Notes: generated from the letters alone by a model not told the origin. 13,028 nucleotides of DNA from Bacteroidales bacterium (GCA_019420545.1 JAHZGZ010000081.1:14492-27519), one strand, 5' to 3'; shown: positions 1-9,064, counted from the stretch's first letter. Numbers and translations: made by a program.

Positions 1-2829
1 GGCCAGCTGACGGTCGGGGAATATCTCGGTCGAGGTAATCTCGCGTACATAGGGATTGGAGAGCTGCTTGAGGTCGGAGGCGATGTAGCCCGGGCAGAGC
101 GACGAGTTGCGCTGGGTGAACATGCGGTCGATGTAGTACCACGAGAGCAGGGCGCGGTTCTTGCCGTAGTCGATATTGTTGCTGAGCGCCGCCTCGGGGA
201 AGAGGGCGCTGTTCCCCTGCTGATAAGGGGTAGAGGCGAGAGTCCAGGCATAGGGGGAGCGGAGGTCGATGCCGGTCTGGGTCGACTCGAAATCGTCGAC
301 ATACGACGAGCCGCGGTTGGTGCCGGTCTTCTGCTTGTGAGGCTGCAGGCGCGCGGCCTCGGCCTGTATGCTGAGGGTCGAGGGCTGAGTGGCGTTGACC
401 GTGGGTATCTTGTTGAGGAGGTTGGTCAGCCACATGAACCGGGTGTTGTAGGCGAGATTTATGCCGAACATGGTGTTGTTCACGGTCTCGTCGCCGATAT
501 TCACCTTTTCGGTAAGGGCCTTCTCCGAGAAGTGCATGATCGTGGCCCCGAGGTTGAAGTCCTTGCTGAACTTATAGTTGAGGTCGAGCCCGAGGAGGGT
601 CTTGCGCTGGGTGTTGAACATCGACTGGTTTTCGAGCGTGACCGATATGCTCTGCCCCGAGTCGATGATGCTCTGGTTGGTGATGGTGACAACGCCCATG
701 GCGTAATCGACGGTATAGTCGGAGTTTTCGGTAAGACGCACTCCGCCGGCCATCACCACTACCGATCCGCGAGGCACATTCATGGCATTGAGGCGTATCT
801 GCGAGCCGCCCGATGCCTGATACTCGCCGGAGATGATGAATTTGTTTTTGTGGGCGAGCTGCCGCGCCACCACAAGCGTGGAGTCGTAGAGTTCGGGATA
901 GGTGTAGTTCTCGGCAATGACCGGATTGCCTATGGCCTTTTCGAGATGCGATCCGAAAGGCTCTGCTACGGGGAATATGATCTTGCCGGTGGAGGCCAGC
1001 ACTGTGTACCCCTCGATGAAGTCGAAGAAGCCGTCGGGATTCCCCTCCTGGTTGGAGTCGAGACGGTCGAGGTTCATCACCTGGAGCAGCGGCTTGTCGG
1101 TGAGGCCGGGCACGGGGAGATAATTGATCTGCGTGCCTGTAGTGTCGCTCAGATACTTGATGTTGAGGCGGAAATTGCTTTTCTCCACCTGATATGCGCC
1201 GAGTGAGTACACATTCTTCATCATGAGCTTCCACATCGGCACCTTGGGCGACGTGGTGGTGTTCTTGAGCATCTTGACGTAGAGGGCATCGGACGATGTG
1301 GTGATGTCGGCCGAGAACTCGCCGACCTGGAACACCTGCCCGCGGTAGGTGTATTCGTAGGCCACGCCGAGCACCTCGTCGGCGTTGAGGGCAGTCTTCA
1401 GGGATATGTAGCCGAGGGTGGAGTTGAGCGTGTATTCCGACGACTGGAGCAGACGCGCGCTCTCCACCTTCTCGAAGTCGCGTCCACCTTCGATGCCGAA
1501 TGCCTGAAGGGGGTCGAGCGCCTGGGTGACGGTGTTGATGTTGCGTGCGCCGGGATATTCTGTCTTGATGATCTCAAGAAGCGAGTTGGAGGTGTTCGAC
1601 GGATTGGGTACGGCAGGATTCGGGCGCCAGTAATCGTTGGCAAGCACCTGGCTCTCGCCGAGATCCATAAACGACACTATGTTACGCGACTGGTTGTAGT
1701 TGCCGCTCTTGTTGGTGACCCATACCTCGATGCGCGTAATCTTCACTCCCGAAGCCACATAGGGTAGCTTGGACGCGAACGTGTCGTAATTGTCGCGGAA
1801 GAAATGGGCCAGGAAGAAGTGGCGGTTCTGGTCGTACTGGTCGGCATTTACCGAGAATTTCGTGGTCTGCACGCCACCCTTGGTCGATACGGAGCGCGAC
1901 TCGCTGTTCTGCTGCGAGACAAGTGCCGTGGCGGTGAGCTTGCCGAACTGCAAGGTCGACTTGATACCGAACAGGGCGGAGCTGCCGCGTATCAGCGACG
2001 ATCCGGTGGTCATCGACACGTTGCCGGCCTCGATGCTCTTTACGATATCATCTTCCTTGCCTTCGTAGGCGAGGGTGATATTTTTTGAGTCGAAGTCGAA
2101 AGTGGCGTCGGTGTTGTAGTTGAGGCCGAATTTCATGCGGTCGCCGACTGTGGCGTTGACATTGGCCTGTATCTTCTGGTCGAAGTCGAAGTATGTGCGG
2201 CGGCGTGCCGTGAGGGAGAGGGCCGGGTTGTCGGTCTTGTTGCTCTTGACACCCATCGACACCTGCACCGAGCCTGATGTCTTGAGTTTCACACCGCCCG
2301 GGCCGAAGATTTTTTCAAGCGGCCCGAGGGCGAAATTCATGTCGAGCACGTTGAAAGGCTCTTTCTCCTTGGCACCCTGAAGCAGCTCGCCGTTGCGCTT
2401 GTTGAAGTACTGCTGCATCGACTTGCGCAGCTGCAGCTGGTTGTACTGCTCTGGAGTGAGCATGAACGGCGTGGCGATGTCAAACTCCCCTACCTTTGTG
2501 CGCACGATGTAGCATCCCGATTCGATGTCATACTCCACTTCGGTGCGGATATTCGAGGGAGTGGTGAGGTCGGCGGCAAGTTCATCCTCGGCAAGCGCCT
2601 GATAATCAGGCGGAATGGTAGGCATCAGTACCGGCAGTCCCGAACTGTCGGCCACCGGCGACAGCCCCTGTTCGGGTACGTCGCGCGATGGTGGCGGCGG
2701 CGGAAGTATCGACGGATCACGGTACTGCGGGGCCGCCCATGCCGCAGGCACCGCCACACCCCAAAGCACAATAGCCACGACAGCTGCCAGAAACAGCGTC
2801 GCGGTATATCGGATTGGTTTGCAGCGCAT
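1..2829 (-). CDS. sprA: T9SS outer-membrane translocon SprA (Sov), N-terminal part, truncated by window edge
   Basis: SprA (Sov in Porphyromonas) is the very large outer-membrane barrel through which type IX secretion cargo leaves the cell; family members usually have about 2,400-2,500 residues. The first 943 codons are here and stay open to the left edge. Residues 1-32 (MRCKPIRYTATLFL..., ending AVPAAWA) look like a Sec signal peptide, followed by a proline-rich stretch (LPPPPPSRDV). Recognisable SprA features follow: a glycine-rich NFALGPLEKIFGPGG segment near 165-180, beta-rich FDFDQKIQANVNATVGDR near 215-235, a MAGGVRLTENSDYTVDY segment near 693, and the family motif SSYVDDFEST at 841-850. 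ATG 2829 was chosen because it opens the signal peptide; the frame is closed by a stop at 2857-2859. The gene is 213 bases downstream of the CoA-transferase gene. In Flavobacterium, ruvA normally adjoins sprA; it is absent on the upstream side here. Identity is secure; the C-terminal half cannot be judged. Confidence 0.94.
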   Translation of the reverse strand, partial: MRCKPIRYTATLFLAAVVAIVLWGVAVPAAWAAPQYRDPSILPPPPPSRDVPEQGLSPVADSSGLPVLMPTIPPDYQALAEDELAADLTTPSNIRTEVEYDIESGCYIVRTKVGEFDIATPFMLTPEQYNQLQLRKSMQQYFNKRNGELLQGAKEKEPFNVLDMNFALGPLEKIFGPGGVKLKTSGSVQVSMGVKSNKTDNPALSLTARRRTYFDFDQKIQANVNATVGDRMKFGLNYNTDATFDFDSKNITLAYEGKEDDIVKSIEAGNVSMTTGSSLIRGSSALFGIKSTLQFGKLTATALVSQQNSESRSVSTKGGVQTTKFSVNADQYDQNRHFFLAHFFRDNYDTFASKLPYVASGVKITRIEVWVTNKSGNYNQSRNIVSFMDLGESQVLANDYWRPNPAVPNPSNTSNSLLEIIKTEYPGARNINTVTQALDPLQAFGIEGGRDFEKVESARLLQSSEYTLNSTLGYISLKTALNADEVLGVAYEYTYRGQVFQVGEFSADITTSSDALYVKMLKNTTTSPKVPMWKLMMKNVYSLGAYQVEKSNFRLNIKYLSDTTGTQINYLPVPGLTDKPLLQVMNLDRLDSNQEGNPDGFFDFIEGYTVLASTGKIIFPVAEPFGSHLEKAIGNPVIAENYTYPELYDSTLVVARQLAHKNKFIISGEYQASGGSQIRLNAMNVPRGSVVVMAGGVRLTENSDYTVDYAMGVVTITNQSIIDSGQSISVTLENQSMFNTQRKTLLGLDLNYKFSKDFNLGATIMHFSEKALTEKVNIGDETVNNTMFGINLAYNTRFMWLTNLLNKIPTVNATQPSTLSIQAEAARLQPHKQKTGTNRGSSYVDDFESTQTGIDLRSPYAWTLASTPYQQGNSALFPEAALSNNIDYGKNRALLSWYYIDRMFTQRNSSLCPGYIASDLKQLSNPYVREITSTEIFPDRQLA

Positions 2830-2871
2830 TATCGGCTCCATCCACCGTCCAATCGGCTCAGTCGGCCGCAA

Positions 2872-2879
2872 GAAATGTA
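2872..2879 (-). promoter_or_regulatory. Weak candidate -7 element upstream of sprA
   Basis: On the minus strand this reads TACATTTC, one base away from the Bacteroidetes -7 consensus TAnnTTTG, about 42 bases upstream of the sprA ATG. A T-rich stretch (ACTTTTC) lies about 16-17 bases further upstream but is not a clear TTTG -33 box. It is the best candidate in the gap between sprA and the upstream gene. Read-through from that upstream gene is an alternative, because I see no clear terminator in this gap. Confidence 0.3.
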
Positions 2880-3042
2880 TATATGACCTTGGCCTGAAAA
2901 GTCTCATTCACGAAAAGATGCCCCTCATGTGCAGGCATCCTCATGTTCTATTAACGTACCCCCTGCCCCATTTATTTTATCGCCTGCATGCATTTGCCTT
3001 CCACATTTACGTCCTGCATATTTACCGGATCAAGGCAAGCGG

Positions 3043-4341
3043 TCAGCGCCAGCGGCGGTAGGCGTAGCCGAGCATGGAGAAGGCGGCGCGGTCGAGTTCC
3101 TCGCGGAACTGGGGGGCGGCGATGGAGATGAGCAGGCGTGCGCGGTCAATCATGTTTTTGCCGCGGAGGTTTACGGCGCCGTATTCCGTGACAACCCAGT
3201 TGGTCTGGAAGCGCGTGGTGACAACGCCGGCGCCAGAGGTAAGCACTGGCTTGATCTTGCTTTCGCCACGCGAGGTGGTCGACAGCATTGCGATGAACGA
3301 CTGGCCACCCACGCTGCGCGACGAGCCGTAGACGAAATCCTGCTGGCCACCCACTCCGGAGTAGATGCGCGTGCCGATGGAGTCGGCGCATACCTGACCC
3401 GAAAGGTCGATCTCCAGACACGAGTTGATGGCAGCCATATTATGGTTCTGCGCGATGACAAACGGGTCGTTTACCCAGGCTATGTCGCGGAATATCACCG
3501 CAGGATTATGGTCGAGGAAATCGTATAGCCGGCGTGTGCCAAGTGCAAGCGAAGCCACCGATCGGCCCGGCTCTACCTGCTTGCATGAATTGTCGACCAC
3601 CCCCGACTCTATGAGCGGCATCATGCCGTCGGTCATGGCCTCGGTATGCAGACCCAGATGCTTGTGCGAGCCGAGCGAATGGAGCACGGCATTGGGGATA
3701 GTGCCCACACCCACCTGAAGCACGGCCCCGTCGGGGATCTGCTCGGCGATATACCGGCCGATGCGCAGCTCGTTTTCAGTAGGAGCCGTGTCGGGAGTCT
3801 CGGCCAGCGGATCGTTGACCTTCACCAGCGCATCGATGCGCGACATGTGTATCACCGAGTCACCGTAAGTAAACGGCATCAGCGGATTGATCTGCGCGAT
3901 GATCACCTTGGCACACTCCACCGCCGCCGGAGTAAGATCGGCCGACACGCCGAACGACACATAGCCGTCCTTGTCGGGAAGAGAACAGTTGATGAAAGCT
4001 ACATCAATGTCGATCGTGCCGTCGCGGAACAGCTGAGGCACCTGCCCGAAAAAGCGCGGTGTGGTAGTGGCATATCCCTGGTTGACCCAGCCGCGCACGG
4101 CGTTTGACACGAAAAACGAGTCGATAAGAAATGAATCCTTCAGCGCCGGATCGCACAGCGGCGACACCCTGCGCCCGAGGGCGAAAGCATTGAACAGCAC
4201 CACATCGCGCAGTTCGGGACCTCTCTTGGCAAGCGCGGCAATGAGGGCTTCAGGTATCGAACAGCTGCCTTGAACGAATACGTGGTCGCCGCTCTTTACC
4301 ATCTTCACAGCCTCTTCCGGAGTCATATATCTGCATTCCAT
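3043..4341 (-). CDS. Acetyl-CoA hydrolase/CoA-transferase family protein (4-hydroxybutyrate / butyryl-CoA:acetate CoA-transferase type)
   Basis: This cytoplasmic enzyme of 432 residues should move coenzyme A between an acyl-CoA and a free carboxylic acid, typically acetate, in fermentation pathways. The length matches the roughly 430-450 residue 4-hydroxybutyrate and butyryl-CoA:acetate transferases rather than the roughly 500-residue succinyl/propionyl-CoA types. Visible family motifs are GVGTIPNAVL at 211-220, LGLHTEAMTDG at 229-239, where E234 is the expected catalytic glutamate that forms the glutamyl-CoA thioester, GVGGQQDF at 329-336 (part of the CoA-binding region) and TEYGAVNLRGK at 385-395. 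There is no signal peptide. ATG 4341 gives a start in register with family members; Met6 is an alternative. A strong promoter lies about 50 bases upstream and the neighbouring genes are not metabolic, so it is probably a single-gene unit. The exact acyl substrate cannot be read from the sequence; propionate, succinate, butyrate and 4-hydroxybutyrate are all possible. Confidence 0.9.
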   Translation of the reverse strand: MECRYMTPEEAVKMVKSGDHVFVQGSCSIPEALIAALAKRGPELRDVVLFNAFALGRRVSPLCDPALKDSFLIDSFFVSNAVRGWVNQGYATTTPRFFGQVPQLFRDGTIDIDVAFINCSLPDKDGYVSFGVSADLTPAAVECAKVIIAQINPLMPFTYGDSVIHMSRIDALVKVNDPLAETPDTAPTENELRIGRYIAEQIPDGAVLQVGVGTIPNAVLHSLGSHKHLGLHTEAMTDGMMPLIESGVVDNSCKQVEPGRSVASLALGTRRLYDFLDHNPAVIFRDIAWVNDPFVIAQNHNMAAINSCLEIDLSGQVCADSIGTRIYSGVGGQQDFVYGSSRSVGGQSFIAMLSTTSRGESKIKPVLTSGAGVVTTRFQTNWVVTEYGAVNLRGKNMIDRARLLISIAAPQFREELDRAAFSMLGYAYRRWR

Positions 4342-4392
4342 ATTCTACTTCACTTGAATTGAGGTTTTTTACACATTTCCCCAAGTTTTGTG

Positions 4393-4422
4393 CAAAGATA
4401 AGATATTTTTCCGAAAACGAAA
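4393..4422 (-). promoter_or_regulatory. Bacteroidetes-type promoter of the CoA-transferase gene
   Basis: The minus strand carries TATCTTTG (4393-4400), an exact match to the -7 consensus TAnnTTTG. A -33-like TTTC (4419-4422) sits 18 bases further upstream, one base from TTTG. Transcription would start near 4386 and leave a leader of about 45 bases. The surrounding DNA is strongly AT-rich, as expected for a promoter in these organisms. Confidence 0.75.
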
Positions 4423-4509
4423 GTGCGTATACATAAATTATACATTATCCCCACAAACCATACCAATTATTCCAATCACGTGAATATGCCACATACATAT
4501 CCTAAACAT

Positions 4510-4545
4510 AAAAAACACTGTGCCGAACGATATCGACACAGTGTT
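4510..4545 (-). terminator. Rho-independent terminator of the T9SS cargo gene
   Basis: A perfect 9-base inverted repeat, AACACTGTG (4514-4522) and CACAGTGTT (4537-4545), encloses an inner CGA/TCG pairing with a six-base loop. Read on the minus strand, the hairpin is followed directly by a run of six T (4515-4510, the first two of which also sit in the stem). It lies about 40 bases past the stop of the modular adhesin gene and before the CoA-transferase promoter, so it should insulate the two genes. Confidence 0.85.
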
Positions 4546-4586
4546 ATTGATAAGAACTTGTTTAGAGCTTGTTTAATAATGGAATC

Positions 4587-7500
4587 TCAACGGATAGCCA
4601 CCTTGAGTGTCGCAGAGGCATCGGCAGTCTGTGCCGACACAACATATACACCCGGGGTGAGGCCGAGAGCTACTACTGTGCGCCCCGCACCTATCTCGTA
4701 TTCGCCAACCGATGCTCCGGAGGCACTATATACGGTGAGCACACCGGCGGCAGAAGAGTCGACAGTGACATTACCCATAAGATCGGCTCCAATAGTAAGC
4801 GCTTCAGTGGTAGCTTCTACAGATGGTATAGCCGAGCTTTCATGCTTATAAGGAGTGTACAGGCCGACTATTTCAGCTTCATCGAGTTTGTTGAACAGTG
4901 TCGAGCCAAGGAGAGTCGCCTTTCCGGTCACCACATCGATTTCATGGATAGCTCCGTTGGCCGAATCGCCTGTATGAGCCCAGAAGAGACGACCGCTGTT
5001 GTGGTCAAACGCCATAGACTGAAGATACTTGACATTGGTTACGCCGGTGGCCCCTACAAGAGTTGCTTCGGCAGTAGCCGGATTGACAGAGTAGAACTTA
5101 CCGTCATCGCCTATGGCATAGAGTTTGCCATTGACATCGCAGGCGAGAGCGCGCACGATAAATCCGACAGATCCTACCGGTTCAACAGTGCCGTCCTCAG
5201 TGTTGACTTTTACAAGCTCCACATTTGCATTCTCGCCGTCGGGACGTAGAGCATACATCGTGGATGTCGAGTAGTCATAGGCCATGTCGAGAATATAGTC
5301 CTCGGTATTGTCAACGGCACGCTGCACAGTCCAGGTAATGGGATCGATCTCCACAAACTGCCTTGAAGCACCGTACCAAGTGGCTGTATATCCATAGAAA
5401 TGCCCGTCGACATATTCACCGGCGATGACGAGAGCATCATTTGGCGTAACCTCACGGAGGAAATCGGCGCTTTCGGGGTCATTGCTCTGAATAGTCATGA
5501 AGCCTGCATTTCCGTAGGCACTCCAGCGATAACCCGTAAGCTCTACGTTTTTGATATTCGGAATGAGTTGTGTACATGCGTCGTTGGCAACAGTCTGATC
5601 GCCCTCGACCGATGTATAGGCTGTAAACGTGTGCACACCCTCGGTCATTTCGATATCAGCTATCGTTATATCAGCCGACTCGCCCTTGTTGATGGTACCT
5701 TCGAATGTCTTGCTCACGGGAGCATTGTCGTTGAGGCGCACATTTACCGGGAATCCTGTAAGCGGCTTCTCGCCGAAATTGGTTACGGTAACGGTAACGC
5801 TTACCGAGTTGCGCACGTCAACCGATTTTACAGGCGAAACGAATGCTGTGACGCCGGCGTCGATATCGTTGCTGCGAGAAAGGGAATCGGAATATGCTTT
5901 GGCCGACTCGCCGTTAAGATAAACCGATGACACGGCATAGACGTACCGGCCCGAAACGAGCGACGCCCAGCCATCGTCGGTAAACGACAGTTCCTTTACG
6001 GGCGAAGCGGTAAGCTTCTCCCATTCGCCGGACTTTTCAGTAGAGCGGTAGACATTGTAGGCACACTTGGGTACATCGGAATTCCCGGCTATGGCAACTT
6101 CTGCGCCCGGAACAATGCAGTTGGCCATGATACACCAGGGATAATAGCCGTCGTATATGTAGCCACCCTCGTCACTCCATTTGAGCTGATTGTTGCCACC
6201 GGTCTCGGTACTTCTCTTGGCAGTACCGAGAGGATATTTCGAGGCATTCAGACATTGTACGCCGACGATGTAGTCTTTTCCCGGTCGGATTTCAACGGGA
6301 TTGTCAAGTTTGACGCTTACCCATGACCCGGATTCGGTAACGAGTTCAGCCGGGATTACCTGTGCAGTAAGCTCGACATTATCATCGCGCGTTCCTTGCC
6401 ATACTTTTGCTACAAATGTACCCGCCGATGCATTAAGATAAACCTTGATCTCACCGATGGAGATACCGGCCATCTTCTTTTCAGCAAGAAGTTCCTTGCT
6501 ATAGTAGTGACCTACATTGTAATTGGCACTTGAGTAATCGCCTCCGTCATCGTCGACTTCCGAAACGTCGCCTACCGATTTCCATCCGGTAACGCCGTCG
6601 CGCGACAAAGGATCAAGCCATGCCAGGGAAACGGAGCTGCCGTCGGGGGCTACAGTAGCATCAAGACCGTATGGGGTGATAAGCGAACGCTGAAGTTCTG
6701 TGGTACCTACTGCTATCTCGGTTTCGGAAGTATTGTTAAACTCCACGGTAAATACATCGTAAAGCGGATATTCGATTCGTAATGCGTAGTCCTTGCCCGA
6801 GTATACGGCGTCAAACTTCCAACGTCCATCGGCATCGGCTGTAACCGAAGCTTCCTCATAGCCGTAGAGACTTACCACAGCCCCTGCAGCTGGCTTACGT
6901 GTATCGGCGGCGATTACCGAACCCGAGAGTACGTAGTTTGCAAGCTGACTCATCGTTATATCCTTCACAGTTGCGTGGCCGTCAACAATAGTAATATCGG
7001 TGGCGACGTCCTCATAGCCGGGAGCCGATACAGTAATACCGGTGGCAGCTACAGGTACATAACGGAACGAGAACGCTCCCTCCGAATCGGTGACAGTAGT
7101 CAGGCCGGCATATGCGGGAATGCTTACAGCAGCACCTGAAATAGCACGCCCGGTGGAAGAGTCGGTAACTTTACCCGATAGCGAGCCTACCTTGCCCGTG
7201 GTTATGATGAAGCGGGTGGAAGGTATCTCGGAAACCGCTTTATCAGAATAACCCGGGGTCGGTAGCGATGTTATATCCACATCGCCCGACACATACTTCA
7301 TAAAGCTTCGGGGGGCACCGCCAAGTTCAAGCGAAAGGAAACGATCGGAATATGATCCGTTAGGGCTTCCATCCTTAATAAAGGTAACGATGATATTTCC
7401 GCCATCATAAGCATAAGGTTCGGAAAGGGGGATCATAATATCACGTATACCGTTGCCAAGCGTGATTTCGCCCTTGTAGACCTCTTTTGCGCCCGACATG

Positions 7501-8927
7501 TCGGCATACCCGGCAGTCAGATCGGTCAATTCGGTAGGAGCTATGTAAATTCTTATCGGGAAAGTGAGATCGCTATCCACGCCGCGGAAAGCACGGTATA
7601 CCATGGCTGTGATATCGCCCTGTACAAAGCGCAGATCATCGGGAGTATAGATGGTCTGTGACACCGCATTCTTGTCTGTGAGATCAACAGGCAGACGCTT
7701 CAACGCATTGTTGCGCTCGGAGGTCTGTGCCACTCCCATATCAGCCTTATCGCTGCCGAACACTACGGCCGAGGTGTAGCCGTCGACAGCCGACTCTCCT
7801 GCCGAATTGACAGCAATTACGGAATATACACACACTTTTCCTGTCGGAGCAGCGATATCAGTATATGTAGTGCCGCTTACGCCCGTAGCTACAACTTCAG
7901 CAGTGCCGTCGACCTTACGGATGATCTTGTAGGTGAGATTGTCAAGGTTGATAAAGCCTTTGTTGGCACCTGCTGTAGGAGCTGTCCAGGAAAGGATGAT
8001 CTTTCCGTCGGCTGCCATTGCCACTACATCCTTTGCAGGCGCAGGAACGTCCTCGCCTATATATATTGTACGCACGGTCGATTTAGCAGTCTCTCCCTCC
8101 GAATTTTTTGCCGAAATAGCATAGGTATGTGTCCCGGCGGGAACAGATGCGTCGGTCCAGGTGGCAGCTTCCCCAATGCTTACGTCATCAAGCGTGGCGA
8201 TCAGCTGATTGTCACGATATACAAGTATCGACAGAGCGGCAAGAGCCTGTCCGTTGGCGGTCTTTGAGGGATTCGTCCAGGAGAGTGTTGCGGAAAGAGC
8301 TCCGTTTTCGTCTGCTTTAGCGGTAAATCCGGTCGGTTTGGACGGCCCGAGCTGATTGTTGACATATAGATTGTCAACGCTCAAGCCGTAAGAATCCGAA
8401 GTTTTGTGGCGGAAAGCGATATGGATAGTTTTACCGGCATAGTCGGTAAGAGCACGCTTGAAAGTATATATTTCTATATCATCCATATAGCCGTTGTCGA
8501 CTTTTTCGGTATAGAAAGTCTTGAAGTCGTCGGCTGCCGTGCCGGTCTCGGAAATAAGTATCTCCATAGGCTCGGTACTGTTGATATCCTGGGCGGCATA
8601 ACGGAATTCAAGCACATGGGCATTATTGGAAATAGTAATTGCCGGAGTGATAAGCCAGTTGTCCTGAGCGGCATAGGCCGTATAATCGGCCGGATTACGC
8701 TTAAAAGAAATGGCAAGTTTCTTACTGCCGCTCACCTGGTCGACCTTAGAGCCGCCGTAACTTATCCAACAATTACCGTCACCGTCATTGTCAAGCAACG
8801 ACCATCCGGATGGCGGGAATGTATCCCCCTCGAAGTCTTCGCCAAGCATCACCGACTGGGCATATCCCGCAGGAGTCGCCAATGTGAGCATCGCAGAAAA
8901 CGCCATTGCAAGTAAACATCTATTCAT
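4587..8927 (-). CDS. Modular secreted cell-surface protein with cleaved-adhesin domain and T9SS type A sorting tail
   Basis: This is a 1446-residue predicted T9SS cargo, probably anchored at the cell surface or released. Residues 1-23 are a Sec signal peptide ending GYA. A cleaved-adhesin (MAM-like) domain as in gingipains and HagA spans about 29-191, with a probable calcium-binding DNDGDGN at 46-52. Two Fn3 domains (about 195-288, 295-390) follow, then a jelly-roll-like segment (393-577), two tandem carboxypeptidase-regulatory-like domains (582-660, 665-745), an Fn3 (748-783 plus 955-1017) split by an inserted beta-rich module (785-945), a CARDB-like domain (1024-1125), propeller-like repeats (1128-1357) and a C-terminal sorting domain (about 1365-1446) with the typical PGVYVV... 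and final KVAIR. No protease or glycosidase catalytic domain is visible, so adhesion or matrix binding is the likely role. ATG 8927 is preferred over the TTG at 8936. Domain limits were judged by eye. The ligand is unknown. Confidence 0.88.
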   Translation of the reverse strand: MNRCLLAMAFSAMLTLATPAGYAQSVMLGEDFEGDTFPPSGWSLLDNDGDGNCWISYGGSKVDQVSGSKKLAISFKRNPADYTAYAAQDNWLITPAITISNNAHVLEFRYAAQDINSTEPMEILISETGTAADDFKTFYTEKVDNGYMDDIEIYTFKRALTDYAGKTIHIAFRHKTSDSYGLSVDNLYVNNQLGPSKPTGFTAKADENGALSATLSWTNPSKTANGQALAALSILVYRDNQLIATLDDVSIGEAATWTDASVPAGTHTYAISAKNSEGETAKSTVRTIYIGEDVPAPAKDVVAMAADGKIILSWTAPTAGANKGFINLDNLTYKIIRKVDGTAEVVATGVSGTTYTDIAAPTGKVCVYSVIAVNSAGESAVDGYTSAVVFGSDKADMGVAQTSERNNALKRLPVDLTDKNAVSQTIYTPDDLRFVQGDITAMVYRAFRGVDSDLTFPIRIYIAPTELTDLTAGYADMSGAKEVYKGEITLGNGIRDIMIPLSEPYAYDGGNIIVTFIKDGSPNGSYSDRFLSLELGGAPRSFMKYVSGDVDITSLPTPGYSDKAVSEIPSTRFIITTGKVGSLSGKVTDSSTGRAISGAAVSIPAYAGLTTVTDSEGAFSFRYVPVAATGITVSAPGYEDVATDITIVDGHATVKDITMSQLANYVLSGSVIAADTRKPAAGAVVSLYGYEEASVTADADGRWKFDAVYSGKDYALRIEYPLYDVFTVEFNNTSETEIAVGTTELQRSLITPYGLDATVAPDGSSVSLAWLDPLSRDGVTGWKSVGDVSEVDDDGGDYSSANYNVGHYYSKELLAEKKMAGISIGEIKVYLNASAGTFVAKVWQGTRDDNVELTAQVIPAELVTESGSWVSVKLDNPVEIRPGKDYIVGVQCLNASKYPLGTAKRSTETGGNNQLKWSDEGGYIYDGYYPWCIMANCIVPGAEVAIAGNSDVPKCAYNVYRSTEKSGEWEKLTASPVKELSFTDDGWASLVSGRYVYAVSSVYLNGESAKAYSDSLSRSNDIDAGVTAFVSPVKSVDVRNSVSVTVTVTNFGEKPLTGFPVNVRLNDNAPVSKTFEGTINKGESADITIADIEMTEGVHTFTAYTSVEGDQTVANDACTQLIPNIKNVELTGYRWSAYGNAGFMTIQSNDPESADFLREVTPNDALVIAGEYVDGHFYGYTATWYGASRQFVEIDPITWTVQRAVDNTEDYILDMAYDYSTSTMYALRPDGENANVELVKVNTEDGTVEPVGSVGFIVRALACDVNGKLYAIGDDGKFYSVNPATAEATLVGATGVTNVKYLQSMAFDHNSGRLFWAHTGDSANGAIHEIDVVTGKATLLGSTLFNKLDEAEIVGLYTPYKHESSAIPSVEATTEALTIGADLMGNVTVDSSAAGVLTVYSASGASVGEYEIGAGRTVVALGLTPGVYVVSAQTADASATLKVAIR

Positions 8928-9003
8928 ACGAAACAAATTTTATGTTGATATATCACTAATTCCTGATTACATCGATTATCTCAAGAATTTTACATTCATC
9001 CAA

Positions 9004-9034
9004 CAAAATTATACATTTTGCCGCAGTTTTCAAA
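9004..9034 (-). promoter_or_regulatory. Consensus Bacteroidetes promoter of the T9SS cargo gene
   Basis: The minus strand reads TTTG (9034-9031), then exactly 19 bases, then TAATTTTG (9011-9004). This is a full match to the TTTG-N19-TAnnTTTG pattern recognised by the primary sigma factor in Bacteroidetes. Transcription would start near 8997, leaving a leader of about 70 bases before the ATG at 8927. Confidence 0.8.
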
Positions 9035-9064
9035 ACAATACATATAATTTCCCAGAATAAAGAT

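Noticed and set aside
337..1206. Long open frame of 289 codons on the plus strand
   Set aside because: It lies entirely antisense to sprA, whose translation is clearly recognisable. The product is not family-like, and long antisense frames are expected in GC-rich coding DNA.
2929..3528. Open frames on the plus strand spanning the sprA/CoA-transferase gap (also 2615-3061)
   Set aside because: Most of their length is antisense to well-supported genes, the translated products show no domain, and no promoter is visible ahead of them.
8925..8936. TTG at 8936 as start of the modular adhesin
   Set aside because: The ATG three codons downstream gives a cleaner signal peptide (MNRCLLAMAFS...), and TTG starts are less common.
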